A DNA stretch of 64,000 nt from Phaeosaccion multiseriatum. Its lineage: Eukaryota > Ochrophyta, other classes. Of the stretch, positions 1 to 9,584 are shown piece after piece. The translations under genes were made by a program, and so were the position numbers. The stretch spans positions 2,170,001 to 2,234,000 of the forward strand of contig OZ218961.1 of NCBI GenBank assembly GCA_965112735.1. Direction: 5' to 3'. Below the pieces are notes generated by a model. That model was given only the letters and a program-made list of their open reading frames with translations, was not told the DNA's origin and ran no database searches. Position 1 is the stretch's first letter. Each line of letters opens with the position of its first letter.

Positions 1-9
1 GCCAAGGAG

Positions 10-2775
10 ATGACAGAGTTTGTGGGGAAAATGAGGTGTTTGCAAGAAGGTGCTGCCGATTCGACCATTCGAGGCACTCTGCAAACGGCGCTACACGCAT
101 TGCAGGAAGAACTGTTTTGTATCTCGGAAGACTTCTTGGTTGGGAGCTGGTGGCGTAAGTTCCTGAATACCTCCACGCTCCAAGGGAACATTGACAAGCT
201 TGGAGGCGAGCTTCAATCGGCTTTGAGCAACTTCATGGCCTCTCAGGTGTTCGCCGCGGTAATGGACACGCAGCAACTCGTCACGGAGAACAATAACTTC
301 GTCAAGGAGAACAATGAAATGTTGCGACAGCGTCACCCCCAACGGCAGGAACGGGAGAAAGCGCCCATTCCGAAGCAGGCCCCACGTCTCAGCAACACGC
401 ACATCCCGAGGGCCGAAATGGAGGAGAGGACAGCACTAAGGCTGATTGAGATTGCGGAGATGGGAGAGCCGCTTCCGGACGAGCCGCTCCTCCCCGTGGT
501 GGTGTGCCATGGTGCGGGGGGGATGGGCAAGTCCGAGGCAGTGCGGGCCGTGATTGAGAGGGACGACGTCCGGAAGCAGTTCAAGAAGAACGGCATTCTG
601 TATCTGCGTGTGGGGAGGCTGCATCAAGAGGGGGCCGAAGAGGAGGGAAGCACCAAAGCTGACATGCTCCTGTCGCTGATGCAGACGCTCATGAACGACT
701 TTGGTCTGAATGTGGGGCTTGGGCTGCCGGACGAAGGGCCGCAACATATTCAGCACTTCCGGGAAGCTTCCGACTTTGCTTCTGCGATCGCCACACACGT
801 TCATAAGCACTCCTCGAGATGCTTGTGCGTTGCAGACGACGTGTGGGATGCCGACGTTCTGAGCATGCTCCGCAAGACGGGGCTTCAGCTGCTGGTCACG
901 ACGAGAGTCAAGGGGCTGCTCCCCTCAGAGGAGTCTGACTGCGTGGAGGTGAGGCGCATGGAGGAGAAAGCGTCGGTGCAGCTGCTGTTGAGGGACACAG
1001 CTGGCACTCGCGTTCCTGATGATGGTGAGGGGTTGTATAAGGCCATCTTGCTTGTTGCAGAGTGGTGCGGGAGGCACGCACTGGCGCTGTCAATGGCCGG
1101 GCGTCTCCCTCAAGTAGAGAGCAAGCCGGATGAGGAGCAAGCCTGGCTCGATTTGGCTCAGGACATCAAGAAAGGGCTCGGCGAGAACAGGGAGGGTAGT
1201 TCGATTGACAATATGAAGGCCGCGCTGGGCAGGGTTCTCACACTCAGCATCGACGCACTGCCTGACCCACTCAAAAGCCGTTATCTGTACCTGGCGGTCC
1301 TTCCAAGGGGCAGGGGAGCGAGCGAGCTCATGCTGAGGTCGTTGTGGGCCTATGACGAGCCTGCAGTAGCAGAAGCAGTGGCTCAGCTTGCGGATCGATC
1401 TCTGCTGGAGAGGTGGGGCCATGGCGGTGCGGTGCCTCACGAGCTGCAGCTGGACTTCATTGCCAATGCCATCAAGTCAGACATGCACAAGTGGGACTTG
1501 AAGACGGCTGTAGCGCGTCAGTCTGGCTTCTTGTCCCAGCAGGAGTGCATCGCTGGGAACGTGTGGGCCGACAGTGTTTCTAAGCAGGATGGCACGACTG
1601 GCGGTACAGAGTACGGCCTTGGTGGTGGATATGCGTATGTCGGGTACTGGCGCAGCACGTGGGAGCTCGCTCAGTCGTCGTCGGACATGGTGGTGGACGC
1701 GGTGATGAAGTCACTCGCGGAGGAAGAGTCTCACACAACGGGGGTGAGTAGAGCACGCCATTTGGAGTCGTGTGCTGAGTTATTTGCCATGGTAGTGAGA
1801 GGCGTGGAAGCGGAGGCGCTCTACCGCAAGGCCATGGCGATTAATGAGGAGGTGCTGCCTGCCAACCACCCGCACCTGGCCGGGTCGTACAATAGCCTCG
1901 GTAACCGTCTCCGCGATCAGGGCAAGGCGGAGGAGGCGGAGGTGCTGTACCGCAAGGCCATGGCGATTCGTGAGAAGGTGCTGCCTGCCAACCACCCGCA
2001 CCTGGCCAGGTCGTACAACAGCCTCGGTAGCCTCCTCAGCGATCAGGGCAAGGCGGAGGAGGCGGAGGCGCTCTGCCGCAAGGCCATGGCGATTTTTGAG
2101 GAGGTGCTGCCTGCCAACCACCCGCACCTGGCCATATCGTACAACAACCTCGGTTTATTCCTCTGGAAGCAGGGCAAGGCGGAGGAGGCGGAGGCGCTCT
2201 ACCGCAAGGCCATGGCGATTCGTGAGGAGGTGCTGCCTGCCAACCACCCGGACCTTGCCAGGTCGTACAACAGCCTCGGTAGCCTCCTCAGCGATCAGGG
2301 CAAGGCGGAGGAGGCGGAGGCGCTCTGCCGCAAGGCCATGGCGATTCGTGAGGAGGTGCTGCCTGCCAACCACCCGGACCTGGCCGCCTCGTACAACAAC
2401 CTCGGTAACCTTCTCAAGAAGCAGGGCAAGGCGGAGGAGGCGGAGGCGCTCTACCGCAAGGCCATGGCGATTTTTGAGGAGGTGCTGCCTGCCAACCACC
2501 CGCACCTGGCCATATCGTACAACAACCTCGGTTTATTCCTCTGGAAGCAGGGCAAGGCGGAGGAGGCGGAGGCGCTCTACCGCAAGGCCATGGCGATTCG
2601 TGAGGAGGTGCTGCCTGCCAACCACCCGGACCTGGCCATGTCGTACAACAACCTCGGTATCCTTCTCCGCGATCAGGGCAAGGCGGAGGAGGCGGAGGCG
2701 CTCAGCATGAAGGCCATGGCGATTCGTGACGGGGCGGTGTCTGCCAACCATCCGCACCGGGCCAGCGCGTATTAA
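10..2775 (+). CDS. NB-ARC/STAND NTPase with C-terminal TPR array (copy 1)
   Basis: 921 residues from the first ATG, but the frame is open to the window edge, so the true start may lie upstream. Residues 1-110 are helical and polar with no recognised domain. An NB-ARC-type NTPase follows: Walker A GAGGMGKS at residues 168-175, Walker B VADDVWD at about 274-280, an LLVTTR sensor near 295, a GRHALAL (GLPL-like) motif near 355, and a PHELQLDF segment where plant NB-ARC proteins carry MHD. A linker leads to seven near-identical 42-residue TPRs (consensus with NHPDLAMSYNNLG and GKAEEAEALYRKAMAI) of the kinesin-light-chain type, ending at the TAA. Such STAND proteins are usually nucleotide-switched sensors, with the TPRs binding ligand or partner; that role is inferred. 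A second copy starts at 6485, so the gene was duplicated in tandem. It is intronless apart from anything upstream of the window. Confidence 0.88.
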   Translation: MTEFVGKMRCLQEGAADSTIRGTLQTALHALQEELFCISEDFLVGSWWRKFLNTSTLQGNIDKLGGELQSALSNFMASQVFAAVMDTQQLVTENNNFVKENNEMLRQRHPQRQEREKAPIPKQAPRLSNTHIPRAEMEERTALRLIEIAEMGEPLPDEPLLPVVVCHGAGGMGKSEAVRAVIERDDVRKQFKKNGILYLRVGRLHQEGAEEEGSTKADMLLSLMQTLMNDFGLNVGLGLPDEGPQHIQHFREASDFASAIATHVHKHSSRCLCVADDVWDADVLSMLRKTGLQLLVTTRVKGLLPSEESDCVEVRRMEEKASVQLLLRDTAGTRVPDDGEGLYKAILLVAEWCGRHALALSMAGRLPQVESKPDEEQAWLDLAQDIKKGLGENREGSSIDNMKAALGRVLTLSIDALPDPLKSRYLYLAVLPRGRGASELMLRSLWAYDEPAVAEAVAQLADRSLLERWGHGGAVPHELQLDFIANAIKSDMHKWDLKTAVARQSGFLSQQECIAGNVWADSVSKQDGTTGGTEYGLGGGYAYVGYWRSTWELAQSSSDMVVDAVMKSLAEEESHTTGVSRARHLESCAELFAMVVRGVEAEALYRKAMAINEEVLPANHPHLAGSYNSLGNRLRDQGKAEEAEVLYRKAMAIREKVLPANHPHLARSYNSLGSLLSDQGKAEEAEALCRKAMAIFEEVLPANHPHLAISYNNLGLFLWKQGKAEEAEALYRKAMAIREEVLPANHPDLARSYNSLGSLLSDQGKAEEAEALCRKAMAIREEVLPANHPDLAASYNNLGNLLKKQGKAEEAEALYRKAMAIFEEVLPANHPHLAISYNNLGLFLWKQGKAEEAEALYRKAMAIREEVLPANHPDLAMSYNNLGILLRDQGKAEEAEALSMKAMAIRDGAVSANHPHRASAY
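1822..2745 (+). repeat. 126-bp tandem TPR-coding repeats, copy 1
   Basis: The TPR part of the first NB-ARC gene consists of near-identical 126-bp units. A block with IFEEVLPANHPHLAISY followed by LFLWKQ occurs near 2092 and again 378 bp (three units) later near 2470, so whole three-unit blocks have been copied. The units keep several frames open at once on both strands, which produces long spurious arginine- or leucine-rich reading frames here. Confidence 0.85.
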
Positions 2776-2996
2776 GCGGAACCCTCTTGAGGCTCATCTT
2801 AAATGCAGGTGGGGTGAGGGGGGAGGGGAGGGTGCGTGACGTCATGTGTTGGTAATTGTCGGGTCGAGTAAAACTGAAGCAAAGTGAAGGTGTCGTCGAC
2901 AGAGCGGTCACACACACGCTCTCCGCTCCTGCTCTCTTTGACTCCCTCCCTCCCTCCCTCCCTTGTCTGTCACCTCCGACTCACAGGGCATCGTCG

Positions 2997-5536
2997 CGCA
3001 AGTGAGTCGCACCGGAGTGGTAGCCCCTGTGGCTCTACTTGAACCTCTCACAGTTGGCGGGTGGTGGTGAGCAAGGCCACCCTCCACAAGAGCAGCCAGA
3101 TGCAACGGTTGGGTCTACGTGAGGGTGACAGAGTCGTCGTCAGGCGGGTGATGACGTGATTTCTTATGTGGTGAGGGTTGTGTCGACTGAGGAGGAGCGC
3201 GAGGAGAGGAGCCAGACAGGTCAAGCCGGGGTCGATACTGGTGTCGATATCGATGTCGATGTTGATGGTGTCGACAATGCCTCGGTTTCCGAGTCGAGAG
3301 GTGCGCCCCTGAGGCTGCCCACGCACTGCCCTGCTTGCGGCACGGAACTGATACCAGGCAGTCAGGCCAGTCATATGGGCAGCACGGGGGGAGAGGAAGA
3401 CGAGGGTTTCCCAGTCGAGAAAGAGCAGCAGCAGCAACAGCAACAGCAGAAGGAGGGGGACGAGGACGATGACGACGACGACGAGGAGGAGGAGGAGGAG
3501 GAGGAGGAGGAGGCAGGCGGAGAAGTGGCCACCCGCTGTCCCGCGGGTCTGCGCTGCTCTGCCCAGGCTGTGCTGCGTCTGAGGCACTTTGTGAGCCGTG
3601 ATGGGATGGACATCAAGGGCATCGGAGGCAACAAACTGCAGGAGCTCTTTGACGCAGGCATCGTTACCAGCCCCGTCGACCTCTTCCGGCTGAGAGAGAC
3701 CACTGCTCTGCCACCACCACCGCCACTGCAAGAGGAAGTGGAGATGGAAGGGAAAGGGGAGGGGGAGGGAGAGGGGCGGAAATCCGCTCCCAAGAGCAAG
3801 GGGCGCAAGCGGGCACGGGTCAAGAAGGCGAGTGTGGTGTGTGTGTGTTTGTGCGTGTATGTGTGTGTGCGTGCGTGTGTGTGTGTCTGTGCGCACGCGT
3901 GTGTGTAAAGTGTGCGCGTGCCCCTCCCCTACCTCAACTAACCACCCCTACCCCCCTCCCCATCCACTGCCGTCTCCACCCCCCTCCTCCCCCTCCACAT
4001 CCATTGCCATCCCCTCCCGTCCACTGCCATCCACCCAGGCTCTGACAGGGGACGCCGCCCTCGCTGCCGCCATGCCCCCTTCGAGCTTGGCCGAGAGGGA
4101 CGGGTGGGGGCCGCTTTCAGCCTTCAACCTTCTCAGAGCTGTGGACAGGGCTCGCACAGAGGGTGAGTGGAGGGAGGAAGAGAGGGAGGGAAGAAGGGAG
4201 CGGGTGATTGAGTTATTGTGTGAATCAGTGAGTGAGTGAGTGAGTGAGTGATGAGTGAGTGAGTAGGTGAGTGAGTGAGTGAGTGAGTGAGTGAGTGAGT
4301 GAGTGAGTGAGTGAGTGAGTGAGTGAGTGAGTGAGTGAGTGAGTGAGTGAGTGAGGAGTGAGTGAGTGAGCAAGTATGAGTGAGTGTGTGTGTGAGTGAG
4401 TGAGTCACCGCCCCTCTGTCCCTCCCTCTCCCTCTCTCTCTCAATGCGTCTGCAGCGCTGGGGATCCGTCACTTCGGGGCCAAGACGGCACAGCTCACCG
4501 CCGAGGCCTACGGAGGAGACTTTGAGGAGTGGTGGAGAGAAGCCACAGCAGCGGCTGCAGCACTGGGCGATACAGCAGCAAGGGGTGGTGGTGCAGCAGG
4601 GACGAAAGAGGGCAGTAGTGAGGGGCGAGAGGAGCAGCAGAAGGAGGAGGGGAAGAGGGGACAGGCGGGGATAGACACAGCAGTTGGTGATTCAGCAGCA
4701 GCGGCGGCGCCGGTATCGCCAGAGTAGAGCAAGGTACTGGCCAGCGTGATCCCTGGGGTGGGGCCTGTGGCAGTTGGTTCTCTGGTGGAGTTTGCGAGCG
4801 ACGCTGCCAACTGTGAAGTGGTGGAGGGGTTGGCTCAGCACCTCACATTCGCCAATAATAGTGATGGGGGGGATGGGAGCAGTGGGAGGAGGGATGGAAG
4901 GGATGCAGAGGCGTATGGGCAGGGGCTGACGGGCGAGTGGCTGCGAGGCAAGGCCGTGGTGTTTACGGGCACACTGGAGAGGTAAGATTACGTAAGGCAG
5001 GGAGGGCGGTGCGGTATGAGGTGCGGTGGTACCATGTGGGGCTCGATATTGACATGAAGAAGCTCGATATTTTATTGAGATTGAGGAGGAAGCTCGATGT
5101 TGACATTGAGGAGGAATCTCGATTGTTCGAGAGAGAGAGGCTTCTGTATGCTTCTACTTGCGTGGCATACATGATACCGATCAACCAACCGACCCACCAC
5201 CCCGTTTGCTTCTCTCTGTGTGTCCGCTGTGTGTGCCGTGTGGTGCTGTCTCCTCCTATCTCCCTCTCTCTCTGCGTGTGTGTGTGTGCGTGCGTGTGTG
5301 TCTGTACGCCTCCTTCCCCTCCTCCTCGCCTCAGGATGCCCCGCGACGAAGCCAAGCGTCTCGCCGAGAGCTTTGGAGCGCGAGTGACGGGCGGAGTGAG
5401 TGGCAAGACTCAGCTCCTCGTGGTGGGCAGCAACCCTAGGGGAAAGCTCAAGAAGGCAGAGGAGCGGGGGGTGGAGTGCGTGAGTGAGGCGGAGTGGTTA
5501 CGGAGGCTGAGCTGGGAGGGGAAGGGGGAGGGGTAG
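2997..5536 (+). pseudogene. ligA: NAD-dependent DNA ligase (LigA) 3' half, disrupted
   Basis: C-terminal half of a bacterial-type NAD-dependent DNA ligase. In order: OB fold from 2997 (a VSRTGVVAPVALLEP-type segment), zinc finger (Cys codons at 3327, 3336, 3537, 3555), an HhH region containing HFVSRDGMDIKGIGGNKL, further HhH (4039-4162, 4456-4981) and a BRCT domain (from about 4930; exon 5335-5536, containing MPRDEAKRLAESFGARV). Splicing fits: a probable GC-AG intron 3828-4038, then GT-AG introns 4163-4455 and 4982-5334. Three lesions are visible. The run before VVVSKA has lost a G relative to the copy at 9585, a second one-base loss lies near 3147, and an in-frame TAG sits at 4725-4727. The nucleotidyl-transferase domain is absent; it may lie upstream of the window. 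About 66 Q/D/E-rich residues separate the two zinc cysteine pairs, where bacterial enzymes have about 15. Called a pseudogene, although homopolymer errors could explain the two indels. Confidence 0.8.
4226..4356 (+). repeat. (GTGA)n array in ligase intron
   Basis: Almost pure tandem GAGT/GTGA tetranucleotide inside intron 4163-4455, just downstream of its GTGAGT donor. Every unit resembles a 5' splice site. Confidence 0.9.
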
Positions 5537-6484
5537 AGGCGGGTGTACTTCCGTTGGTGATACAGCCTGCCAGTTGGTGGTACGTGGTACAGCCAGCGGC
5601 ACGCACTTGGCAGAGCGAGAGGTTCGGGGCGGTCGATGGAGGAAGGTAGGCAGAGGGGTGGGAGAGAGGGAGGGAGGAAGGAAGGCCGTGCCACAGGCCA
5701 ATCGCCGCCATAAGACTGGCTGGAGGGCACGTCCCTTGAAAACCCTTCGCGTACCGACCGAGTGCAGCATCGAGCCACCTCCCGGCACCGCGGCGCCGCG
5801 GCCTTCAAGTCATTGGCCCGCTGGCTTGCTGGGGCACTTTTGACATTGATGCTTCGTCTCCCCACCCCAAACAAACGACAAGCAGCGCTTCCCAGTCCCC
5901 CCCAGTGCTCGTAGCTCATACCGAGGGAGTCACTAAGCAAGGGATAGGCTGAGACGCAGAGTAATGTTGTAATGTGACGGGCACTTCTTTTGTGAGGCAG
6001 TCCACTGGAGCGCAGCCATGTGCAAAGGGTCAGGCAGGGCCACACACAGGCCCCCAGTGGCTTTTGCTACTTGGGCAAGGCATGCCTTTGAGCAGCCGAG
6101 CGGCGGTGGAGCATACAGCATGCGTGGCTGCTGTCAGAGAGTCAGAGAACCCCACGACAAGCTGAAAGCGCCGCGGCGGCCTGTTTCCTGTTTCTGGCCG
6201 GCCCGAGACGGCCTGTTTCGTGTTGCCAGAAGGTAGTAGGTGGACACTTCGAAACAGAGGTCGAGCTAGTCACATGGGCGTACAAAATAATAATAATAAT
6301 AATAAAATAATAACACCCCTTTCTCCAGAGCCAAAGCCAGCCTGGCAGCCAGCCTTGTCTCTATCAGCTTTATCCCCGAGCCATCCTATAAACGACCGAC
6401 CTGCTGGGAGGTGAGTGAGAAACGGCCACGCCCTCATCCCCATACCTGCCTTTCTGTCTTCCCTCTCAGGTGTTCGCGCCGGTA
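5537..6484. other. Spacer between ligase remnant and second NB-ARC gene
   Basis: No convincing gene. Two copies of the dispersed GTTGGTGATACAG/GTTGGTGGTAC motif lie at 5552-5600 and an AATAAT microsatellite at 6284-6308. A TATAAA at 6387-6392 is about 95 bp upstream of the ATG at 6485 and could be a core promoter. A GTGAGT at 6411 and CTCTCAG at 6463-6469 look like splice sites of a short intron, so a 5' exon here is possible. Confidence 0.5.
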
Positions 6485-9352
6485 ATGGAGAGGCAGCAAC
6501 TCGTCACGGAGAACAATGCCATGTTGCGACGGCGTCAACCCCAACGGCAGGAACGGGGGAAAGCGCCCATTCCGAAGCAAGCCCCACGTCTCAGCAGCAC
6601 GCACATCCCGAGGGCCGAAATGGAGGAGAGAACAGCACTAAGGCTCATTGAGATTGCGGAGATGGAGCAGCCGCTTCCGGAGGAGCCGCTCCTCCCCGTG
6701 GTGGTGTGTCATGGTGCGGGGGGGATGGGCAAGTCCGAGCTAGCGCGGGCCGTGATTCAGAGGGACGACGTCCGGAAGCAGTTCAAGAAGAACGGCATTC
6801 TGTATCTGCGTGTGGGGAGGCTGCATCAAGAGGCGGATGAAGAGGGGAAAGCTGACATGCTCCTGTCGCTGATGGACACGCTCTGGAGCGACTTTGATGC
6901 GAAAGTGGTGCTTGGGCCGCGACAAGATACTCAGCACTTCCGGGAAGCTTCCGACTTTGCTTCTGCGATCGCCACACACGTTCATAAGCACTCCTCGAGA
7001 TGCTTGTGCATTGCAGACGACGTGTGGGATGCCGACGTTCTGAGCATGCTCCGCAGGACGGGGCTTCAGCTGCTGGTCACGACGAGAGTCAAGGGGCTGG
7101 TCCCTTCAGAGCAAGGCGGGGGGGTGTTGGAGTCTGACTGCGTGGAGGTGGGGCGCATGGAGGAGAAAGCGTCGGTGCAGCTGCTGTTGAGGGACACAGC
7201 TGGCACTCGCGTTCCTAGTGTTGGTGAGGGGTTGTTTAGGGCCATCTTGCTTGTTGCAGAGTGGTGCGGGAGGCACGCACTGGCGCTGTCAATGGCCGGG
7301 TCGCTCCCTCAAGTAAAGAGCAAGCCGGATGAGGAGCAAGCCTGGCGCGGTTTGGCTGATGACATCAAGAAAGGGCTCGGCGAGAACAGGGAGGATAGAT
7401 CGATTGACAATATGAAGGCCGCGCTGGGCAGGGTTCTCACACTCAGCATCGACGCACTGCCTGACCCACTCAAAAGCCGTTATCTGTATCTGACGGTCCT
7501 TCCAAGGGGCAGGGGAGCGAGCGAGCTCATGCTGAGGTCGTTGTGGGCCTATGACGAGCCTGCAGTAGCAGAAGCAGTGGCTCAACTAGCGGATCGGTCT
7601 CTGCTGGAGAGGTGGGGCCATGGCGGTGCGGTGCCTCACGAGCTGCAGCTGGACTTCATGGCCAATACCATCAAGTTAGACAGGCACAAGTCGGACTTGA
7701 AGACGGCTGTAGAGCGCCAGTCTGGCTTCTTGTCCCAGCGGGACTGCATCATTGGGAACGTGTGGGCCGACAGTGATTCTGAACAGGATAGCACGGCTGG
7801 CGGCACAGAGTACGGCCTTGGTGGTGGATATGCGTATGTCGGGTACTGGCGCAGCACGTGGGAGCTCGCTCAGTCGTCGTCGGACATGGTGGTGGACGCG
7901 GTGATGAAGTCACTCGCGGAGGAAGAGTCTCACACAACGGGGGTGAGTAGAGCATGCCATTTGGAGTCATGTGCTGAGTTATTTGACATGGTAGTGAGAG
8001 GCGTGGAAGCGGAGGCGCTCTACCGCAAGGCCATGGCGATTAATGAGGAGGTGCTGCCTGCCAACCACCCGCACCTGGCCGGGTCGTACAATAGCCTCGG
8101 TAACCGTCTCCGCGATCAGGGCAAGGCGGAGGAGGCGGAGGTGCTGTACCGCAAGGCCATGGCGATTCGTGAGAAGGTGCTGCCTGCCAACCACCCAGAC
8201 CTGGCCATGTCGTACAACAACCTCGCTAACCTTCTCCGCGATCAGGGCAAGGCGGAGGAGGCGGAGGCGCTCTACCGCAAGACCATGGCGGTTCTTGAGG
8301 AGGTGCTGCCTGCCAACCACCCGGGCCTGGCCGTGTCGTACAACAACCTCGGCTTATTTCTCAGAAAGCAGGGCAAGGCGGAGGAGGCGGAGGCGCTCTA
8401 CCGCAAGGTCATGGCGATTGATGAGGAGGTGCTGCCTGCCAACCACCCGGACCTGGCCTCCTCGTACTACAACCTCGGCGTAGTTCTTACGGAGCAGGGC
8501 AAGGTGGAGGAGGCGGAGGCGCTCTACCGCAAGGCCATGACGATTCGTGAGGAGGTGCTGCCCGCCAACCACCCGAACCTGGCTATGTCGTACAACAACC
8601 TCGGTACCCTTCTCAGCGATCAGGGTGAGGCGGAGGAGGCGGAGGCGCTCTACCGCAAGGCCATGGCGATTCGTGAGGAGGTGCTGCCTGCCAACCACCC
8701 GGACCTGGTCATGTCGTACGACAACCTCGGTAACGCTCTCATTGATCAGGGCGAGGCGGAGGAGGCGGAGGCGCTCTACCGCAAGGCCATGGCGATTCGT
8801 GAGGAGGTGCTGCCTGCCAACCACCCGCACCTGGTCATGTCGTACGACAACCTCGGTAACACTCTCATCGATCAGGGTCAGGCGGAGGAGGCGGAGGCGC
8901 TCTACCGCAAGGCCATGGCGATTCGTGAGGAGGTGCTGCCTGCCAACCACCCGGACCTGGTCATGTCGTATGACAACCTCGGTAGCGCTCTCATCGATCA
9001 GGGCAAGGCGGAAGAGGCGGTGACGTCTTACCGCAAGGCCATGGAGATTCATCAGGAGGTGCTGCCTGCCAACCACCCGCACCTGGCCTTGACGTACAGC
9101 AACCTCGGATCCCTTCTCCACGATCAGGGCAAGGCGGAGGAGGCGGAGGGGCTCTACCGGAAGGCCGTGGCGATTAATGAGGAGGCGCTGCCTGCCAACC
9201 ACCCGGACCTGGCCTTGTCGTACAGCGCCCTCGGATCCCTTCTCAGCGATCAGGGCAAGGCGGAGGAGGCGGAGGCGCTCTACCGCAAGGCGATGGCGAT
9301 TCGTGACGGGGCGGTGTCTGCCAACCATCCGCACCGGACCAGCGCGTATTAA
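6485..9352 (+). CDS. NB-ARC/STAND NTPase with C-terminal TPR array (copy 2)
   Basis: Paralogue of the gene at 10-2775, about 955 residues from the ATG at 6485. Similarity to copy 1 begins abruptly at the shared CTCTCAGGTGTTCGC sequence near 6463, so the first ~80 residues of copy 1 are missing or encoded in an upstream exon. In copy 2 the CTCTCAG looks like a splice acceptor; in copy 1 the same bases lie inside coding sequence. Walker A GAGGMGKS is at residues 77-84, Walker B IADDVWD follows, and the GRHALAL and PHELQLDF segments are conserved. The array has ten TPR units against seven in copy 1, including a run of three with ALIDQ/TLIDQ helices. The frame is intact and ends in the same SANHPHR..SAY tail, so both copies look functional. 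Role as in copy 1: a nucleotide-dependent sensor or scaffold, inferred from the architecture. Confidence 0.87.
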   Translation: MERQQLVTENNAMLRRRQPQRQERGKAPIPKQAPRLSSTHIPRAEMEERTALRLIEIAEMEQPLPEEPLLPVVVCHGAGGMGKSELARAVIQRDDVRKQFKKNGILYLRVGRLHQEADEEGKADMLLSLMDTLWSDFDAKVVLGPRQDTQHFREASDFASAIATHVHKHSSRCLCIADDVWDADVLSMLRRTGLQLLVTTRVKGLVPSEQGGGVLESDCVEVGRMEEKASVQLLLRDTAGTRVPSVGEGLFRAILLVAEWCGRHALALSMAGSLPQVKSKPDEEQAWRGLADDIKKGLGENREDRSIDNMKAALGRVLTLSIDALPDPLKSRYLYLTVLPRGRGASELMLRSLWAYDEPAVAEAVAQLADRSLLERWGHGGAVPHELQLDFMANTIKLDRHKSDLKTAVERQSGFLSQRDCIIGNVWADSDSEQDSTAGGTEYGLGGGYAYVGYWRSTWELAQSSSDMVVDAVMKSLAEEESHTTGVSRACHLESCAELFDMVVRGVEAEALYRKAMAINEEVLPANHPHLAGSYNSLGNRLRDQGKAEEAEVLYRKAMAIREKVLPANHPDLAMSYNNLANLLRDQGKAEEAEALYRKTMAVLEEVLPANHPGLAVSYNNLGLFLRKQGKAEEAEALYRKVMAIDEEVLPANHPDLASSYYNLGVVLTEQGKVEEAEALYRKAMTIREEVLPANHPNLAMSYNNLGTLLSDQGEAEEAEALYRKAMAIREEVLPANHPDLVMSYDNLGNALIDQGEAEEAEALYRKAMAIREEVLPANHPHLVMSYDNLGNTLIDQGQAEEAEALYRKAMAIREEVLPANHPDLVMSYDNLGSALIDQGKAEEAVTSYRKAMEIHQEVLPANHPHLALTYSNLGSLLHDQGKAEEAEGLYRKAVAINEEALPANHPDLALSYSALGSLLSDQGKAEEAEALYRKAMAIRDGAVSANHPHRTSAY
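8010..9322 (+). repeat. 126-bp tandem TPR-coding repeats, copy 2
   Basis: Ten 126-bp units. Units around 8640-9010 are nearly identical to one another and differ from the units at the same positions in copy 1, indicating expansion after the gene duplication. Confidence 0.83.
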
Positions 9353-9584
9353 GCGGAACCATCTTGAGGCTCATCTTAAGTGCAGGTGGGGTGAGGGGGG
9401 AGGGGAGGGTGCGTGACGTCATGTGTTGGTACTTGTCGGGTCGAGTAAACTGAAGCAAAGTGAAAGTGGGATGACAGAGCGGTCACACACACGCTCTCCG
9501 CTCCTGCTCTCTTTGACTCCCTCCCTCCCTCCCTCCCTCCCTTCCATCATCGTTGACTACAACTTATACACCGCCGACTCACAG

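Noticed and set aside
1844-2710. Arg-rich frame on the plus strand and several minus-strand frames over the TPR region, and likewise at 8043-9334
   Set aside because: Shadows of the 126-bp TPR repeat, whose length is a multiple of three and leaves other frames open.
3048-3896. Minus-strand frame of 282 codons over the ligase exon
   Set aside because: Leu/Val/Ser low complexity antisense to the conserved ligase zinc finger; no domain.
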